A program made the translations under genes and the position numbers. The notes under the pieces are model-generated. The model was not told where the DNA came from. It searched no databases and worked only from the letters and a program-made list of their open reading frames with translations. Positions 46,401 to 60,343 of a DNA stretch of 64,000 nucleotides are shown here, piece after piece (positions within the stretch are counted from its first letter, which is position 1; each line of letters opens with the position of its first letter). Source of the stretch: Podospora pseudoanserina (Eukaryota; Ascomycota; Sordariomycetes; Sordariales; Podosporaceae); the NCBI RefSeq assembly GCF_035222485.1, contig NC_085922.1, forward strand, positions 1,813,001 through 1,877,000, written 5' to 3'.

Positions 46401-47010
46401 ACGCAGCAAACAACCACATAGACGCAATCAAGCAACAACAAAGTGAAGATCTCCCGAGAGCATCAAACTAACCGACGACGGCATGACTCCTTCGACTCAT
46501 GAATACGAAGAGAGTATAAACGTGTAATTGGCATGGCCTCCGCCAAATGACGATATCCTCATCCACCGGCATCCACCGGCATGTGACGACGACAATGTAA
46601 ACAACATACCTACCTCCACCCCTTCCCCAAATCTTAATGACGCTCAAAAGTGGATTTCTCCCCTTTCCCTGAACAAAGAACCGCCTCAACTCGGCTGTCG
46701 TTCGGTCTGTTTTCGCGCAATTGACCTGCCTGGCCTACCAAAAAACCAGGGACACTGTCCAGTGATAAAGCTACGTGTGGTGACGTCATACCCTCCCTCG
46801 GGGCTTCATAACCAACTCCATTGCCGCTCCCATCCAATTGACAACCACTCAATTGCAAGCAAGCAAAGCAACAGCAGGAAATAATCCCTCTCCTTTTTTT
46901 CCAATAAAGAGCTCTTTTCAACGTTCTCTCCTTTCCGCGTTGATACAACCACCACAAGCAACAACCTCAATCCCACCACCTCTACGACAATCACAAACCC
47001 ATCCACCAAA
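43476..47010. other. Gene-poor region downstream of the AT-rich block
   Basis: About 3.5 kb. Two overlapping frames of about 220 codons (43623-44294 plus, 43455-44117 minus) lack recognisable domains. The stretch 46900-47010 is the leader of the gene at 47011. Nothing else can be supported. Confidence 0.45.
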
Positions 47011-47416
47011 ATGCTCTCCCTCCGCCGCATCACCACCTCCCCCACCATCACCTCCCTCCCCCGCCGCGCCCTTTCCACCACCCCCCTCCGATCCCTCAAG
47101 GAGTCTAACAGCGGTACGTTTTTCCATCCTCCCCCATTCCCACCCCTACTCCCCACTGACTCGCCCGTGCTCGCCAGCCGACCCCTCCCCCCAAAACTTC
47201 GACCACCACAAACAAGACTCCCTCTCCAAGCAAAAATCCGGCAAAGGCCACTGGAAGCCCGAGCTCGCCTCCAACAGCGAAGAAGCCGTAAAGGCCGACC
47301 GCAGCTCCGGCTCCTCCTCCATCAAGGACCTCCAGGAAAAGACCAAAAAGGCGGCCGAGGAGAACGCCAAAGCCGGTACCAGTATGGATGATGGCCTTTC
47401 GAAACATATTCAATGA
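47011..47416 (+). CDS. Small mitochondrial protein of unknown function
   Basis: Exons are 47011-47113 and 47178-47416, 113 residues. The first 35 residues form a clear mitochondrial presequence (MLSLRRITTSPTITSLPRRA ... STTPLRSL). The mature part is hydrophilic: FDHHKQDSLSKQKSGKGHWK, PELASNSEEAVKADR, then a Lys/Glu helix. Similar short fungal proteins with a GHWKxELASxSExxxKADR core exist. Some databases give them a carrier-related name, which this sequence does not support because there is no membrane segment. The intron is GTACGT...CGCCAG and joins in phase (SNS|ADPSPQNF). Probably a matrix protein; function unknown. Confidence 0.78.
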
Positions 47417-48038
47417 ACACACATGAGGCTGAGACAAATTGTTGCGTTTTGCTTTTAGACTAACATATTGATTTTTCGTCCTTCGCACCAAAACCCCAAC
47501 GCGCGCGCAGCATGGCTTTTGCAGAAAGAAAAAAGGGTGGTGAAAACAGGGGAGAAGAAGAAGAAGATGGGGGAGGGATGTGGGGAAGAAAGATTGTACA
47601 TAATGCATAGGGGGTTGGCTTGGAATCGCGGCAAAGCATGAATGAATGGGAAAGAAGATGGAGGAAGAGAGAGAGCGTCAATAGAATGATTGACAACTGA
47701 GAAGCATCTTTGTCACACATGGTCATTGTGAACACTGTTGAAATATGTACTCATCGAATTAAACTATCAACACACATGGTTTTTTGCATCCCTAAGTAAA
47801 ATCCGCAATCTCTCATGAACTCTTCCTTTTCGCTCACAAGTCCCAGAAACCACTTAACCATATCCTTGATAATTTCAACTCCCATAATGGTACACACCCA
47901 TCGCAATCTCAAGATATCCATGACAAATAACTCGCTCACACTGACTCTCAGTTAAGAGTTTGTGTCTTCCAAATCCAACGCAAAAAAGAAAAAAAAAACA
48001 CAAAATACGGGTATCTCACAACTCCATCCATCACCTTT
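47417..48038. other. Convergent 3' flanks; no gene
   Basis: About 620 bp between the stop of the mitochondrial protein gene and the stop of the JmjC gene. Nothing is recognisable. Confidence 0.5.
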
Positions 48039-51000
48039 TCACCTCCCACCCCCACCCCTCCATTTGTAATGGCCCCGTCCCCTCGGTCTCCCCCTCCCAC
48101 GACCTCTCCCCCGTCCAGCAGTGGCACCGCCCCGTCCAGCTGATCCGGCTGTCCCTGCTCCCCTCCCAGCCAAACCAACCATCCCCCCTCGTCTCCCACC
48201 CCTCGTCGCCGTACTAACAACCTGCTTCACGGCAGGAATATCCTCATCATCTGAATCCGAGTCATCACTGTCGCTCGGGTCAAGCGGATCCCTTCCCCTG
48301 CCTGGCTGCTCCTCCGGCTCTGATTCCGATTCACTCTCCGACGCTGACCGAGATTCAGACTGTGATTCATTTCCATCGTCGTGGTCGTGATCGTCAAACT
48401 CGGAGCCCTCTTCATCCGAGGAAACGAGCCTGACGATCGTCGGACCTGTTGGCTTCGGTGGTGGGGGCGGCGGCGAAGGGGAGTGGTACGGTGACGGTGA
48501 GGGTTTGTGTGGTGGGGAGTGCGCCGGTGTAGGAGACGCTTCTCTAGCGGGAGATGGCGAAGGCGAAGGCGAAGGCGAAACATCATGGGCAGGTGTAGGT
48601 TCTCTCTTCGGCTCTGGTGTCTGCGTCTTCAAAATAACTGTCGGTTCCCTAGGCACATCCCGAACTGGAGACGGGCTAGGCATAAACGTATCCATAGGCT
48701 CCATGTAATCCTGCATCGAGGGGCTAGGGCTGGCTCGAGGACTCGAAGCCTCCGACACGGCCTCTTCAGCCGCGTTCGGATCAAAGTCTGCGTCCGCCAT
48801 ATCGATATCAAAATCTTGAGCTGGTGTTGCCTTGAATCTGCCCCTTGTGGCTTTCGTTGGCCTCTCGGGTTCCTTGTCCGCCGTGGGCGTTGTAGGGGTG
48901 TCGACATCACAGGAGACAGACCGGGAAGCAGCTTGCCCAGCCGGTGTGCTATCCTGCGCAGCCTTCGACTTCCTTGACGCGATCTTGAACTTCTTGCCCT
49001 TAGCCTTCATTCGATCCGCCATGGACATGAACGGTGATCCTGCAGCAGGACCCGAAGCACCAGCTGAAGGGCCTCGCTGCGCATTCTTTGGCGGTCTGCC
49101 CCTTCTCTTGGGCGCATTCACAGGCGTGAAACCTCCCCGAGACTGAGGTCGTGACTCGATGGGTTCTCCGTCTTCATCAAACCCATCCAAAGCCCCAGCC
49201 AGTTGCGCATCCACGTCACTATCACTATCATCGCTGACCTGAACAGGCAATGTCCGATCACGTGGCGGTTTCCTGGTGGGCTTCGGGTGCCCAGAAGGCG
49301 TCTGCTCAGCCGACCCTCCTGCTGGCATAGACTTGCGAGGACCCGGAGGCCGACCACGTCTCTTACCAGTTCCAGTTACAGCGGCATTTCCAGAACCAGG
49401 TGGAGCAGGAGATCTAGTAGCGGACTTACTAGCACCGGCGGCACCGCCCACAATCGCCAAAATCGCCGCGGACGCAAGATCAAGAGGATCCTTGGTCGCA
49501 TCGGCCGGGTTATAGTCCTTGAGAGGTTGAGGCCTCTGCGAACGCGGAATGAGAATCTCGTTAAACTCCTCCTCGCCATTCTCATCCACCAAGTATGATA
49601 TCTTGGGTCGCGCGTGGCGAAGAGCAGGCCGATTCGGTGAGTTGGCACGAGGCTCTTCTCCCTCCTGGGCTGGGCCATCTGGAACATCGGCATTCGGTGG
49701 ATCTTGAACAGCAGGAGCTTCCCTTTCGGTAGGAGTGCCGTCAGCCAGGGCGCCAACCATGGTGACATCACCAAACAGAGCCGGGTCCATGTTGTTAAGT
49801 GCATCCGCTTGACCATCACGGGTATTGGTCGTCTTGGCCTTCTTCTTGCTGTGTGACCTAGGTCCTCTAAAATCCGGGTCATCGTCCTCCTCCAAACGAG
49901 CACGACGCTTGGCCACGCGCAGCTGCTTCTTGAGATATTCGGCCGGCTCGGGCTCGTCGTCGAGCGCCATCAAGCTCTCGACTGAAGGTTGCTGATAGGG
50001 GTCGAACAGAATCCTGTCCTCGCTGTCGTCCTGCTCGTAGTAGCCCATGCCCAAGCCGCGTTCGGGTCCAAGTCCTGAAGGATCAGGGTAGGCAGACTGG
50101 TCCTCAACAATAGACATGTCGGCGACCTCGGCAGGTCCGGTATGTCCATTTTGATGTGGCGGATGTTCCCTTGAAACACCAAGTACCGTAGGCTGTTCGC
50201 CATAACCACCGTTGATCAAAGCCTGCTGTAATGCCGCCTCTTCCAGGCTGTCAGCCAAAGCTCCATCAGGTAGCTGTAGCACATCGTTCTCGAGCTGGGA
50301 CGACTTTGCTTTTTCAGCATCGGCGGCCTCTCTGAGTCTCTGCATCCTTTTGCTCGACAGAGCTCGCGTCTCATCGCCAGCGTTCTTCAACCACGACAGG
50401 TTGTGGATCTTGAAGTCGATAAGAAGCTCGACACTACGATCGTCAGCTATGGGCCGAGTGTCGTGTCCTAAGAGTGTCTTCTTAGGAATATAGGGAACAC
50501 CGTTCTTGGCCTTGCGGCAGGCACCGCAGTTGCATATGCCGAGACACTTTGGGCACTGCCATCTCTCATTCTGCATTACTTCCTGTGGCATCTGGTCAAA
50601 GGCTCGGTAGAGGACACCATAGCAATATGCGTCATTGCAGCCCTCGTTGGAGCAGAAGGCCAACTTGTAGGTGTAGTCCTTGTGTTGGCACACATGGCAG
50701 CGATAGACGTCGCCCTTCTTCGCTTTCCTCCCGCCCCTTCTCTTCTTCTTTGGCCGACCATTTTCGTCTACTTCAACCTCCGAGTCCTCAGCAGGTTCCT
50801 TTGGCTTGTCAACCTTGCTGATATCTTTCCATGGGCGTCTCCGGAGTTGTTCTTGACAAAGCTGAGCAACCGTCTTCTTGCCGTATCGCTTGCGTGCAAG
50901 CTCGAGCGGCAAAGGGGAGGTGTTGATATCGACAAATCCGTCATGTTTGATAATGAGCGCGCGCCAGTCCTCGTATTTCTCAACCAAATCCTGCCAGTGC

Positions 51001-52523
51001 CACTGCTCACACCAAGTGAGGTTGGAAATACATAGGCATGACCGGCCCATGACGTAGCACTCCATGCAGATATCATAAGTATCCTCGTCACCACCAACAA
51101 GCTGGCGAACACAGTGCTTGCAGGTCAGGAACCGGTTGAAGATGTTGGCGCGGCAGTAGGAGCAGGTGACGCAGGAGTCAAATTCGATATACTCGACTTC
51201 CTTTTCTTTCGTCCCGAATATCTCATCTACTAGGACTCGGGTGAAGAGCTCAAAGAGAGCCTTGAAGTCACCAGTCAACTGCTTCGTGCGAGACGAGTTC
51301 TTGATCAAGTCTTGCCCGAACCCAAGCAACCCAGTCTCAGACGTCCTCTCCATGTCCGTCAATAGTTTCGAGTATTTTTCGAGAGTGTAGTAGATAATGG
51401 CCTTGTTCTTGTACTGCTCATCGCGGCAGACAAGACGGGCTTTCGGTAGCGCTTCCTCCAGGGCCATCTTGAGTGTCTCCACGGTCGTCCTGTTCCAGGC
51501 AACTTTGATGGTCCGGGTCCCACGATTCCATACTTGATGGGGCGCTAAGGGGGGCACGAGAACGAAGTCTCCAGCTTTCTGCTCCACGATATAAACCGGA
51601 AAGGTGGCCTTCTTCCAAGCGTTGATTTGCGCAAAGTGCTTCTCGATTTCAATGTCATGACCAAGCATCGACAGGAAGTATTCCCTGACAACTTCGCGGT
51701 CTTTTGATTCCGTCATGAACCAAATGGAGCTTCCGGGCTTCTCGCCATTTTCATCGCCTGAAGCATCCACCATGATATTCTGACCCAAACTGGCGCACAT
51801 TTCTCGATGCGCCGGGGTGTAGGTACCCTCATGACCAATGTAACACATCAGATTCTGGGCGCGCATCGGCTCGGGCAAGCTGCTCATCAAATCTCCTGCC
51901 GGCGCAATGGACTTGGTGCCTTCGTTGAGCATGTCAAAGTCGTCGTCACTTTGCCCCATAGGACTCCGTTCGTCGACGTTCTCGTTCATGTAAAAGAGGT
52001 TGGGTGGAATGACCTTCTTTTGAAGGTACTCGTGCCATTCTGGTGGGCAGTCGATGTCTTTTAGGTAGAGTCGCTGTCGTCGTTCGTCGCGAAAGTTCTC
52101 GGGCGTCCACTGATTTGTCAACTGTTTCATGGAGCGCAGGTAGTGACCAGTGGTCATGGGAATGTCGCATTGACCGACAATGTCGCGAACGTTTTCCTCT
52201 GTTATTCAAGAATATTAGTACATGATAAGAGGTAAAACGCAAGTCAACCTACGTTTCTTATTGTACATCTCCTCCAACCACTTGGGACCAAAAAGGTCCT
52301 TGGGAAGTCGCCTGTTCCATTTCTCAATAACCAGTGGCTTCCCACCAAGTACCACATGAAGAACAACAAGCTTCTCAAACTCTTGAGGACCGATATTTTG
52401 AATCTGAGCAGCCGTGATACGAGCTACCCATTGAAAGTTTGGTGTTCTGTCAACGAGCGTGGGCAAATCGAGATCCGGCGGGATAGGGTCGAACTTTGCC
52501 TGGGGATGCTGAGCTGTCGGCAT
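48039..52523 (-). CDS. JmjC-domain chromatin protein with cysteine-rich zinc domains
   Basis: Exons are 52523-52253 and 52198-48039, 1476 residues; the intron is GTAGGT...AACAG. The JmjC region (about residues 160-330) shows an iron site candidate H-R-E in YTPAHREMCASLGQNIM (His221, Glu223) and a distal His311 in PPLAPHQVWNRG. A Cys-rich segment follows (CVTCSYCRANIFNRFLTCKHC), and a zf-4CXXC_R1-type domain lies at about 590-660 (CHVCQHKDYTYKLAFCS ... CPKCLGICNCGACRKA). The second half is disordered, with AT-hook-like motifs (KRRGRPPGPRK, KRRGRPPKNA), acidic Ser stretches and an RGG-rich end. JmjC proteins are 2-oxoglutarate dioxygenases, often histone demethylases; several fungal members act in heterochromatin control. 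Whether this one is active is not known. It is divergent from COQ2. Confidence 0.88.
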
Positions 52524-53177
52524 CGTGACGGCGGGTGAAGCGACCTAGGCAGCGGTTGCTGGCAGTCGCATTGTATTGTCGTGTTCTTGATGAGACGTCT
52601 CGATGGAGAGATGGCCATCTACATGTCGCTCGAATATGCTGCCGCAGCGTAGATGGCAAAGTTAACCACATGCGCAGTCGCCGTCGCGTCGAACGCGATT
52701 CTTTGTGATTTCGCCGCGCTGGCTGAATTGAGAATGGAGGGGACAAGGATTCGTAATTGACAAGCAAAAGGCTGAGGTGGGGCAAATGCAGCTTGCAGCC
52801 AATCCACCGTCAGTTTGGCCCAAGAGCTGTCAGTCAGTTTGTGTGGCTCAGAAATTTGACAAGGCTGAGACTGGTTCACATGCATGTGTATATGTGTAAG
52901 GAAGTGTCGATGAGAAGGTCGGGATTTTGAGGAAAAGAGGAATTGTATGAGGGAGCAAGAAGGTTTTAGTTGAGGAGAGGAAACTAGAGGCTATCTACGA
53001 GAAATACCTTCTGTTGGTTGCCTGGTACTCGAAAGTCTATTACAAACGGAAGGCGGCAGCGCACAGGTGAGTGAGTTTCGGCTTCATGAAGAGAAAGCCA
53101 CCCGGGGTTCATATGAAATAAACAACATCTGACATGTCACTAGATCCAATCGATCACCAAATATCATCAGCCTTACC
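52524..53177. other. Divergent promoter region, JmjC gene and COQ2
   Basis: 654 bp without coding potential that I can support; no named element recognised. Confidence 0.5.
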
Positions 53178-54383
53178 ATGCCAGCATGTCACCGGCTCCT
53201 CCGGCTGCCTGCCTCGAGGCGAGCACTATCAACTACCAAAACCACAAGCAAACCATGGCTCCCCTCTCAGTCATATACCCGCCTCTCACCAACACCACGA
53301 CCTCTCTCCCTCCTGCTCTCCACCCCCAGGTCCCCCATAGCCTACCACACAACCTCTAAACTTCTAACTCAGACTACAACCACTCCAGCTCCCTCCCCCC
53401 CACCACAAATCTACACCCCCCCCTCAACCGGCCTCCTCTCCCTCCTCCCCCCTAGCTGGGTCCCCTACGCAGAACTAGTCCGCCTCGACAAGCCCGCCGG
53501 AACCTACTACCTCTACCTCCCCTGCCTCTTCTCCACCCTCCTCGCCGCCCCCCTCTCCCACTCCCCCCCCTCAACCGTCCTCACCTACTCCCTTCTCTTC
53601 CTCTCCGGCGCAATCATCATGCGCGGAGCAGGCTGCACAATAAACGACCTCTGGGACCGCAACCTTGACCCGCACGTAACCCGCACCCGCCTCCGCCCCA
53701 TCGCCCGCCGCGCCATAACCCCCCTCAATGCCCTCCTCTTCACCGGCGCCCAGCTCCTCACCGGCCTCGCCATCCTCCTCCAATTCCCCACCTCCTGCTT
53801 CTACTACGCCACCCCCTCCCTCCTCCTCGTCACCCTCTACCCCTTGGCAAAAAGAGTAACCTACTACCCCCAGTTCGTCCTCGGACTCACCTTCTCCTGG
53901 GGCGCCATCCTAGGTTTCCCCGCTCTGGGCGTGGATCTCCTATCCAATACCGCAGCCTTGACCGCAGCAGGTCTCTTATACGGGAGTAATGTTGCTTGGA
54001 CGGTCTTGTACGACATGATCTACGCCCATCAGGACATCAAGGATGATGCCAAGGCCGGCATCAAGAGTATTGCGCTCAAGCACGACAAGGAGACGAAGCA
54101 GGTTCTTACCGGGTTGGCGGTCGTGCAAGTTGCCTTGTTGGCGGGAGCCGGAGTTGCCACGGGGGCGGGGCCGGCGTTCTTCATTGGGGGTTGCGGTGGT
54201 GCAGCCGCTACGCTGGGCTTCATGATCAAGAGGGTCAACTTGAAGAGCGTCAAGGATTGCTGGTGGTGGTTTGTGAATGGGTGTTGGATCACGGGAGGTG
54301 CCATCAGCTTGGGGTTGGGGGCGGACTATTTGGTTAGGTATTATTCTGAGGACGAGAAAGCAGTCGAGAAGGAGGAACAGTAG
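53178..54383 (+). CDS. COQ2: 4-hydroxybenzoate polyprenyltransferase, mitochondrial
   Basis: Single exon, 401 residues. The first roughly 80 residues are Ser/Thr/Arg/Pro-rich with few acids, a mitochondrial targeting region. The UbiA-family core starts at LVRLDKPAGTYYLYLPCLFS. It has both Asp-rich motifs: NDLWDRNLDPHVTRTRLRP near residue 157, and DMIYAHQDIKDDAKAGIKS near residue 279. About eight membrane segments follow the usual UbiA pattern. The enzyme attaches the polyprenyl chain to 4-hydroxybenzoate, the first membrane step of ubiquinone synthesis, in the inner mitochondrial membrane. The charged tail (YYSEDEKAVEKEEQ) is longer than in some homologues. It is convergent with RPS23. Confidence 0.96.
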   Translation: MPACHRLLRLPASRRALSTTKTTSKPWLPSQSYTRLSPTPRPLSLLLSTPRSPIAYHTTSKLLTQTTTTPAPSPPPQIYTPPSTGLLSLLPPSWVPYAELVRLDKPAGTYYLYLPCLFSTLLAAPLSHSPPSTVLTYSLLFLSGAIIMRGAGCTINDLWDRNLDPHVTRTRLRPIARRAITPLNALLFTGAQLLTGLAILLQFPTSCFYYATPSLLLVTLYPLAKRVTYYPQFVLGLTFSWGAILGFPALGVDLLSNTAALTAAGLLYGSNVAWTVLYDMIYAHQDIKDDAKAGIKSIALKHDKETKQVLTGLAVVQVALLAGAGVATGAGPAFFIGGCGGAAATLGFMIKRVNLKSVKDCWWWFVNGCWITGGAISLGLGADYLVRYYSEDEKAVEKEEQ

Positions 54384-54931
54384 GCCAATGTTCGATGCCA
54401 CAGAGGAAGCTTGACAGCAAAGAGTCAAAATAGAGCACCCGATCTTGTACGATATTACAACTCATATAAAGCCCGGCACATAAAGAAGTGGAGGAACAAC
54501 ACCCAACACCCAACCTAGAAGCTTTAATAGGTACAGAACCTCCCTAAGCCACTGTCCAGAGAGAGGCAAGACATAAAATAGCACTCAGTCCAACCAAGAG
54601 AGAGAGACCACAAAGATGAGGAGGGCACTCGGCGTGATTTTATTCGGACTCGTAATGATATTCATGTAACCATTATCTCCAGCATAGAGCAGTCCGAGGG
54701 CTCTTTGCCTAAAAGATGTAAGCTTCCCAAATGACGCCATTCCCATAAAATCATCTTGGCCGGTCGGATCGTCGTGGTTCGGTGTGAAATGATCTCTTAT
54801 TCTTCGGACCAAACCTACCACGTGAGAGCCCAGATTCCCCCAACCCGAAAATGGTATGCTGATGAAAACAAGCCTCGCAGACTCCTCATGCCAACCCTTG
54901 TACCACTTTTTGTCTTGAGAGTGCCCCGCAC
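54384..54931. other. Convergent 3' flanks of COQ2 and RPS23
   Basis: About 550 bp with no gene recognised. Confidence 0.5.
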
Positions 54932-55590
<659 letters not shown>

Positions 55591-56049
55591 ATTTGCTAGA
55601 CGTCGAGAGAGTTGATGTTAGTTGACCTGGTAGACTTTGATGGGATCTCGCAATTGCTGATGAGATGTGGATTGCAATGGTAGCGGGGCGGGGCGTACGT
55701 ACCGACTTGTTGATTGACGCTGGACTCTGAGGTTCGTGATGGGCGGAAAGTGTCACCGAAATTTTGGACCGTCAGCCGAGTTTCGCAGTAGGGCGTGAAA
55801 ACCCTACCTTTGGATTGGGCGGTGGACTGTTTGTGCCTGAGGCACCAGCCCCCGCTAGGAAAAGTGTGGGGAGGCGAACTTGGAGGTGGCCAGTGCGCCC
55901 TTTTGATCCAGCACGGGCCTTCACCTGTGGCTTGGCAGAGCTTGAAGCTCATCTTGTCGTTGAACTTTATCATCACCGCCAACAACATATTCACTTTTCA
56001 CAGAGGTTCATCATATCTGTCGTTTCGAATACCTTCAAGACATGTAGCA
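55591..56049. other. Divergent promoter, RPS23 and the gene at 56050
   Basis: 459 bp. It contains one AACCCTA motif near 55800, which fits fungal ribosomal-protein promoters but is not proof. No gene. Confidence 0.45.
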
Positions 56050-56961
56050 ATGTCTCAACCAAACAAAACGCCCCTCAAACCCCGCGACCCACCGCCATCC
56101 CTCTTCCTGCACCCCTCAGCAGCTCCATCCCACGCCTCACTCATCAACACTCAACCCCAACCCTCTTCCTCTCACCCACCACCACCACCAGGCAGCTCCC
56201 GCCCAGGCTCCTCCCTCCTCCGCACCCCACCAGAACCCTTCAACTCCCCAGGTGTCACCTCGATAGCCTCCCTAACATCCCCTGCAACAATCAACACCAC
56301 CGCCGCCGCCCCCGGCTTAGGAGGTCTTGCCTCCCCCTTACAACCCGGCCGCAATGCCGGCGGGTTAGGCATCACCAACCTCCCCCTTCTCCCCAGGCAA
56401 GAGTCCACCCGCGCAACTGATAGGACAGATGCCCTGTGGGCAGAGATGCAAGCCACCCTTGAGGAAGTCGAGCTCTCGGCCAGCGGCGGCACGCGCGTGT
56501 TTGGACCTGACCACGAGAGGAAGCTTGACGAGCTGAGGATGGCGCAGATTGCGCTTGCTCAGGCGTGGGCGAGGAGTGAGGCTGATGAGGCGATCGAGCT
56601 CGCTAAGCCGGGGGAGACTACGGCTGCTGCTACGAGTGCTGGGGGGCCGGGGACTCAAGGTGAGGGGGCGAATACGGAGGGGGGGAAGAGTACAGTTGGA
56701 ACAGGGAGTGTCCCTCCTGGTGCTAGGCCGGGGAGTAGGAGGGGAGGTGGGATGGAGGAGGAGACGGATGTGGATATTTTGCTTGCGAGGAAGAGGAGGG
56801 AGGCGAATGATAGGTATTTTCAGAGGGTGAATCAGGGGGTGCTGGATGTGGTTGCGAAGTTGGAGGAGGTGGCTACGGCGATGAGGGCGGTGGAGTTGGA
56901 GAGTAAGGAGATCTGGGGGGATGGGGAAGGAGAGAGTGTTGCTGGGAGTTCAAAGAGTTAA
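56050..56961 (+). CDS. Conserved fungal protein of unknown function, disordered N-terminus
   Basis: Single exon, 303 residues from MSQPNKTPLKPRDPPPSLF. The first 120 residues are Pro/Ser-rich and disordered. A helical block follows (TDALWAEMQATLEEVELSA, VFGPDHERKLDELRMAQIAL, AQAWARSEADEAIEL), then a Gly-rich linker and a second helical block (DILLARKRREANDRYFQRVN, GVLDVVAKLEEVATAMRAVE). The two helical blocks are protein-like and resemble a widely kept fungal family without assigned role; I cannot name it with confidence. The frame is open further upstream to 55795, but the Met at 56050 starts a typical N-terminus and leaves room for the shared promoter with RPS23. Confidence 0.75.
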   Translation: MSQPNKTPLKPRDPPPSLFLHPSAAPSHASLINTQPQPSSSHPPPPPGSSRPGSSLLRTPPEPFNSPGVTSIASLTSPATINTTAAAPGLGGLASPLQPGRNAGGLGITNLPLLPRQESTRATDRTDALWAEMQATLEEVELSASGGTRVFGPDHERKLDELRMAQIALAQAWARSEADEAIELAKPGETTAAATSAGGPGTQGEGANTEGGKSTVGTGSVPPGARPGSRRGGGMEEETDVDILLARKRREANDRYFQRVNQGVLDVVAKLEEVATAMRAVELESKEIWGDGEGESVAGSSKS

Positions 56962-58266
56962 TTGTTTCTTTACGCTATGTTTGGGAGAGATATTGTGGGC
57001 TTGATTGGAGTTCAAGATACAGATATGTTTTGGAGTTTCGACAGGACACACAGCACGTTCGGCGTATTCAGCATTGCTAGGCGTTGAGGGAATATACCTG
57101 GTACCACATCGTGGTTCGGGAAAAGTAATACAAGGCGTCATACTCCTTTCTATGGTTTCTATGTCTTGGGAATCATCAATATCAAGCTCAGTTATGGTCA
57201 TCGGGTTCTTCAATGATGTCAATTTGTCAACCAGCAGGCAGGGATGTGCATCACCTCTTGAGCGCAAGTGGCTTGGCATCGATTTGGTGAAGACCCCAGT
57301 CATCGGCCGTGGGGGTGGTGAGAGCTTGGACTCGCTTGAAAAAAAAAAGTTTATATTGACCTTGTGAATGAGGGGAAGATATCAGGCAAAGAGTTGTAGA
57401 GATCGGATCCAGCATTTGTTGAGGATATATAAGACGTCTTCAACAACTACGAGACGTGCCGAAGACTGGACCTCTGGACCAGTTCCACGTGTGATAGATT
57501 CCTCGGGATGTCCCACCATTCTCACCGAAAGCGCCGGTTTGCCTCGACTCCACTCGCCGTCATTCTTCCGCTTTGCCGGTCGGCTTGTGTTGGGGCCTGC
57601 TGATTCGCAGCACGAATGGAAGCTCGTCCGAAGACACCTCCAGGGACCTCGGTGGACAGGAGTTGCGACGTCAGTTGTCACTGGGCTGGGCTCAGTGCCG
57701 GGCATCTGCAACATGGCAGCATGCCAATGTGTGTGGCCTCAGAGGTTCATAAAGATGGGAATAGGAACCTGGAATGCTATTGCAAAAGATACCCATCTGA
57801 GAATGCCCTCAAACAAAGCGCCGCCACACTGAACCGTTGTTTCCAGCCTAGGTGGTCCTATTCTAGATTGAAATCGCTACGGCGCCCTGCAGCCCCCAGA
57901 ATTTAGAACCCTGTGTACCTGGAGCGCGCTGTAACGTGCGTCAATTGTCGCAAACCTTGTTCCTTGTATTTTCTTTGCCTGCCCGCCGCCCGCCGCGGCC
58001 CCAGCCTGTTCCTGTCCCGTCTCGGGGGACGGTATCCTAACCCACCTCAAAATTTCCGGCGGCCAGCCTCTCGATCTTTTCGACAACTCTCCGCTCCGTC
58101 CACACACCCAGTTCCGGCCTCTGGTCAACTTGTCCTTTCTTTACCTTCTTCTTCCGCTTCTTTCCCTCCCGACTCCTACTCCGTCTCCGGATTTTAGGCC
58201 AGTTCTAGCTTCCGCCCATCTCTTTTTTTAACCAGTCACCGAAACCGGACCAGCAACACCGACAAG
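56962..58266. other. Upstream region of ADK1; no gene recognised
   Basis: About 1.3 kb. Frames are short and without domains. The last 200 bp is C/T-rich leader-like sequence. Confidence 0.45.
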
Positions 58267-59313
<1,047 letters not shown>

Positions 59314-60343
59314 ACGGGCGATAGTGGGGCGGGTTCCGGGGATAGGAAGTGCGGTGGCAGTGGTGGTGGTAAGGAAGAAGAGGAAAACAACATGGAGAAA
59401 CAGGATGCCTAGAAGTCAGCCGATTGTAAAGAAGAAAGCGAGCGGCTCGATTACTTGCTGTTTCTGAGCGGGTGCCACTAAAGTTCCCGTGTTTATATGA
59501 GGGAGCAGGTTTACTGCTTCTCTGCTGTTGGAGTTGAGTGATCCCAGTTGGAATCTGGGAGGGATAAAAAGAGGGGTGTGGTGGATTCGGTATATACCCG
59601 GATTGTTCAACAAACCAACCAGCATCATTTTTTTTCTCCTTTGCTCTTTACCATTGAACCTCCCTAGGTACCTACCTACCTATCCTCGAGATTCACACAT
59701 AATCAAAACAAAATTTCAAAGCAGAAGCGAAGTAGCGAGCAAGAATGTGTAATGAAATGGAATAAGGGTGGAAAAAAGGGACAAAAAGCGTGGCCATGCT
59801 TACACACTGTATTATCACGACCATGTAGAAGAAGAAACCAAAAACCGTTATCAACTTTTCATTCGCTGCGATGGAAAACGTAAAGCGAGCCGAAAAACAA
59901 ACCTACCCGGTACCCAAATCTTCACAATGGTCATGTCTAGCTAGTAGCCTGTCAAAGAGTCTGAACCAGATCGCCTCATGACCAGGTTTTGTCATGACAG
60001 TAACCTATGAGGAAGTATTCCATCTTCCCTGTGCATCTGTCGTCGACTTTCAACACAGCTTCCCTCGAACTTCTCGCGCCCAGTAGACGTAACAACGTGC
60101 CTCAATGGCTTGACCAAAAGTTGTCTACACAGATGCCATGATCGACGAGTATCACCCTCGCCTATATACCAAGGATGTGAATCTCTAATATAACTCCCAT
60201 CCCACAAAATACTCCCTTCCACACAAACCCAGGTTAACCCCCTCCCCCCCAGCAAAAGGGCTCTCTACCAAAGTTAGCCCTACCAAACAAACAGTCTGCC
60301 ATATAAAATCCCACCCCCTAGTCGAATCCTCCCAACCCAGCCT
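59314..60343. other. 3' flank of ADK1 to RING gene; nothing recognised
   Basis: About 1 kb; short frames only. Confidence 0.5.

Noticed and set aside
55798-55804. AACCCTA as a telomere-type or Tbf1 site upstream of RPS23
   Set aside because: A single short match; mentioned with the gene but not called as a site.
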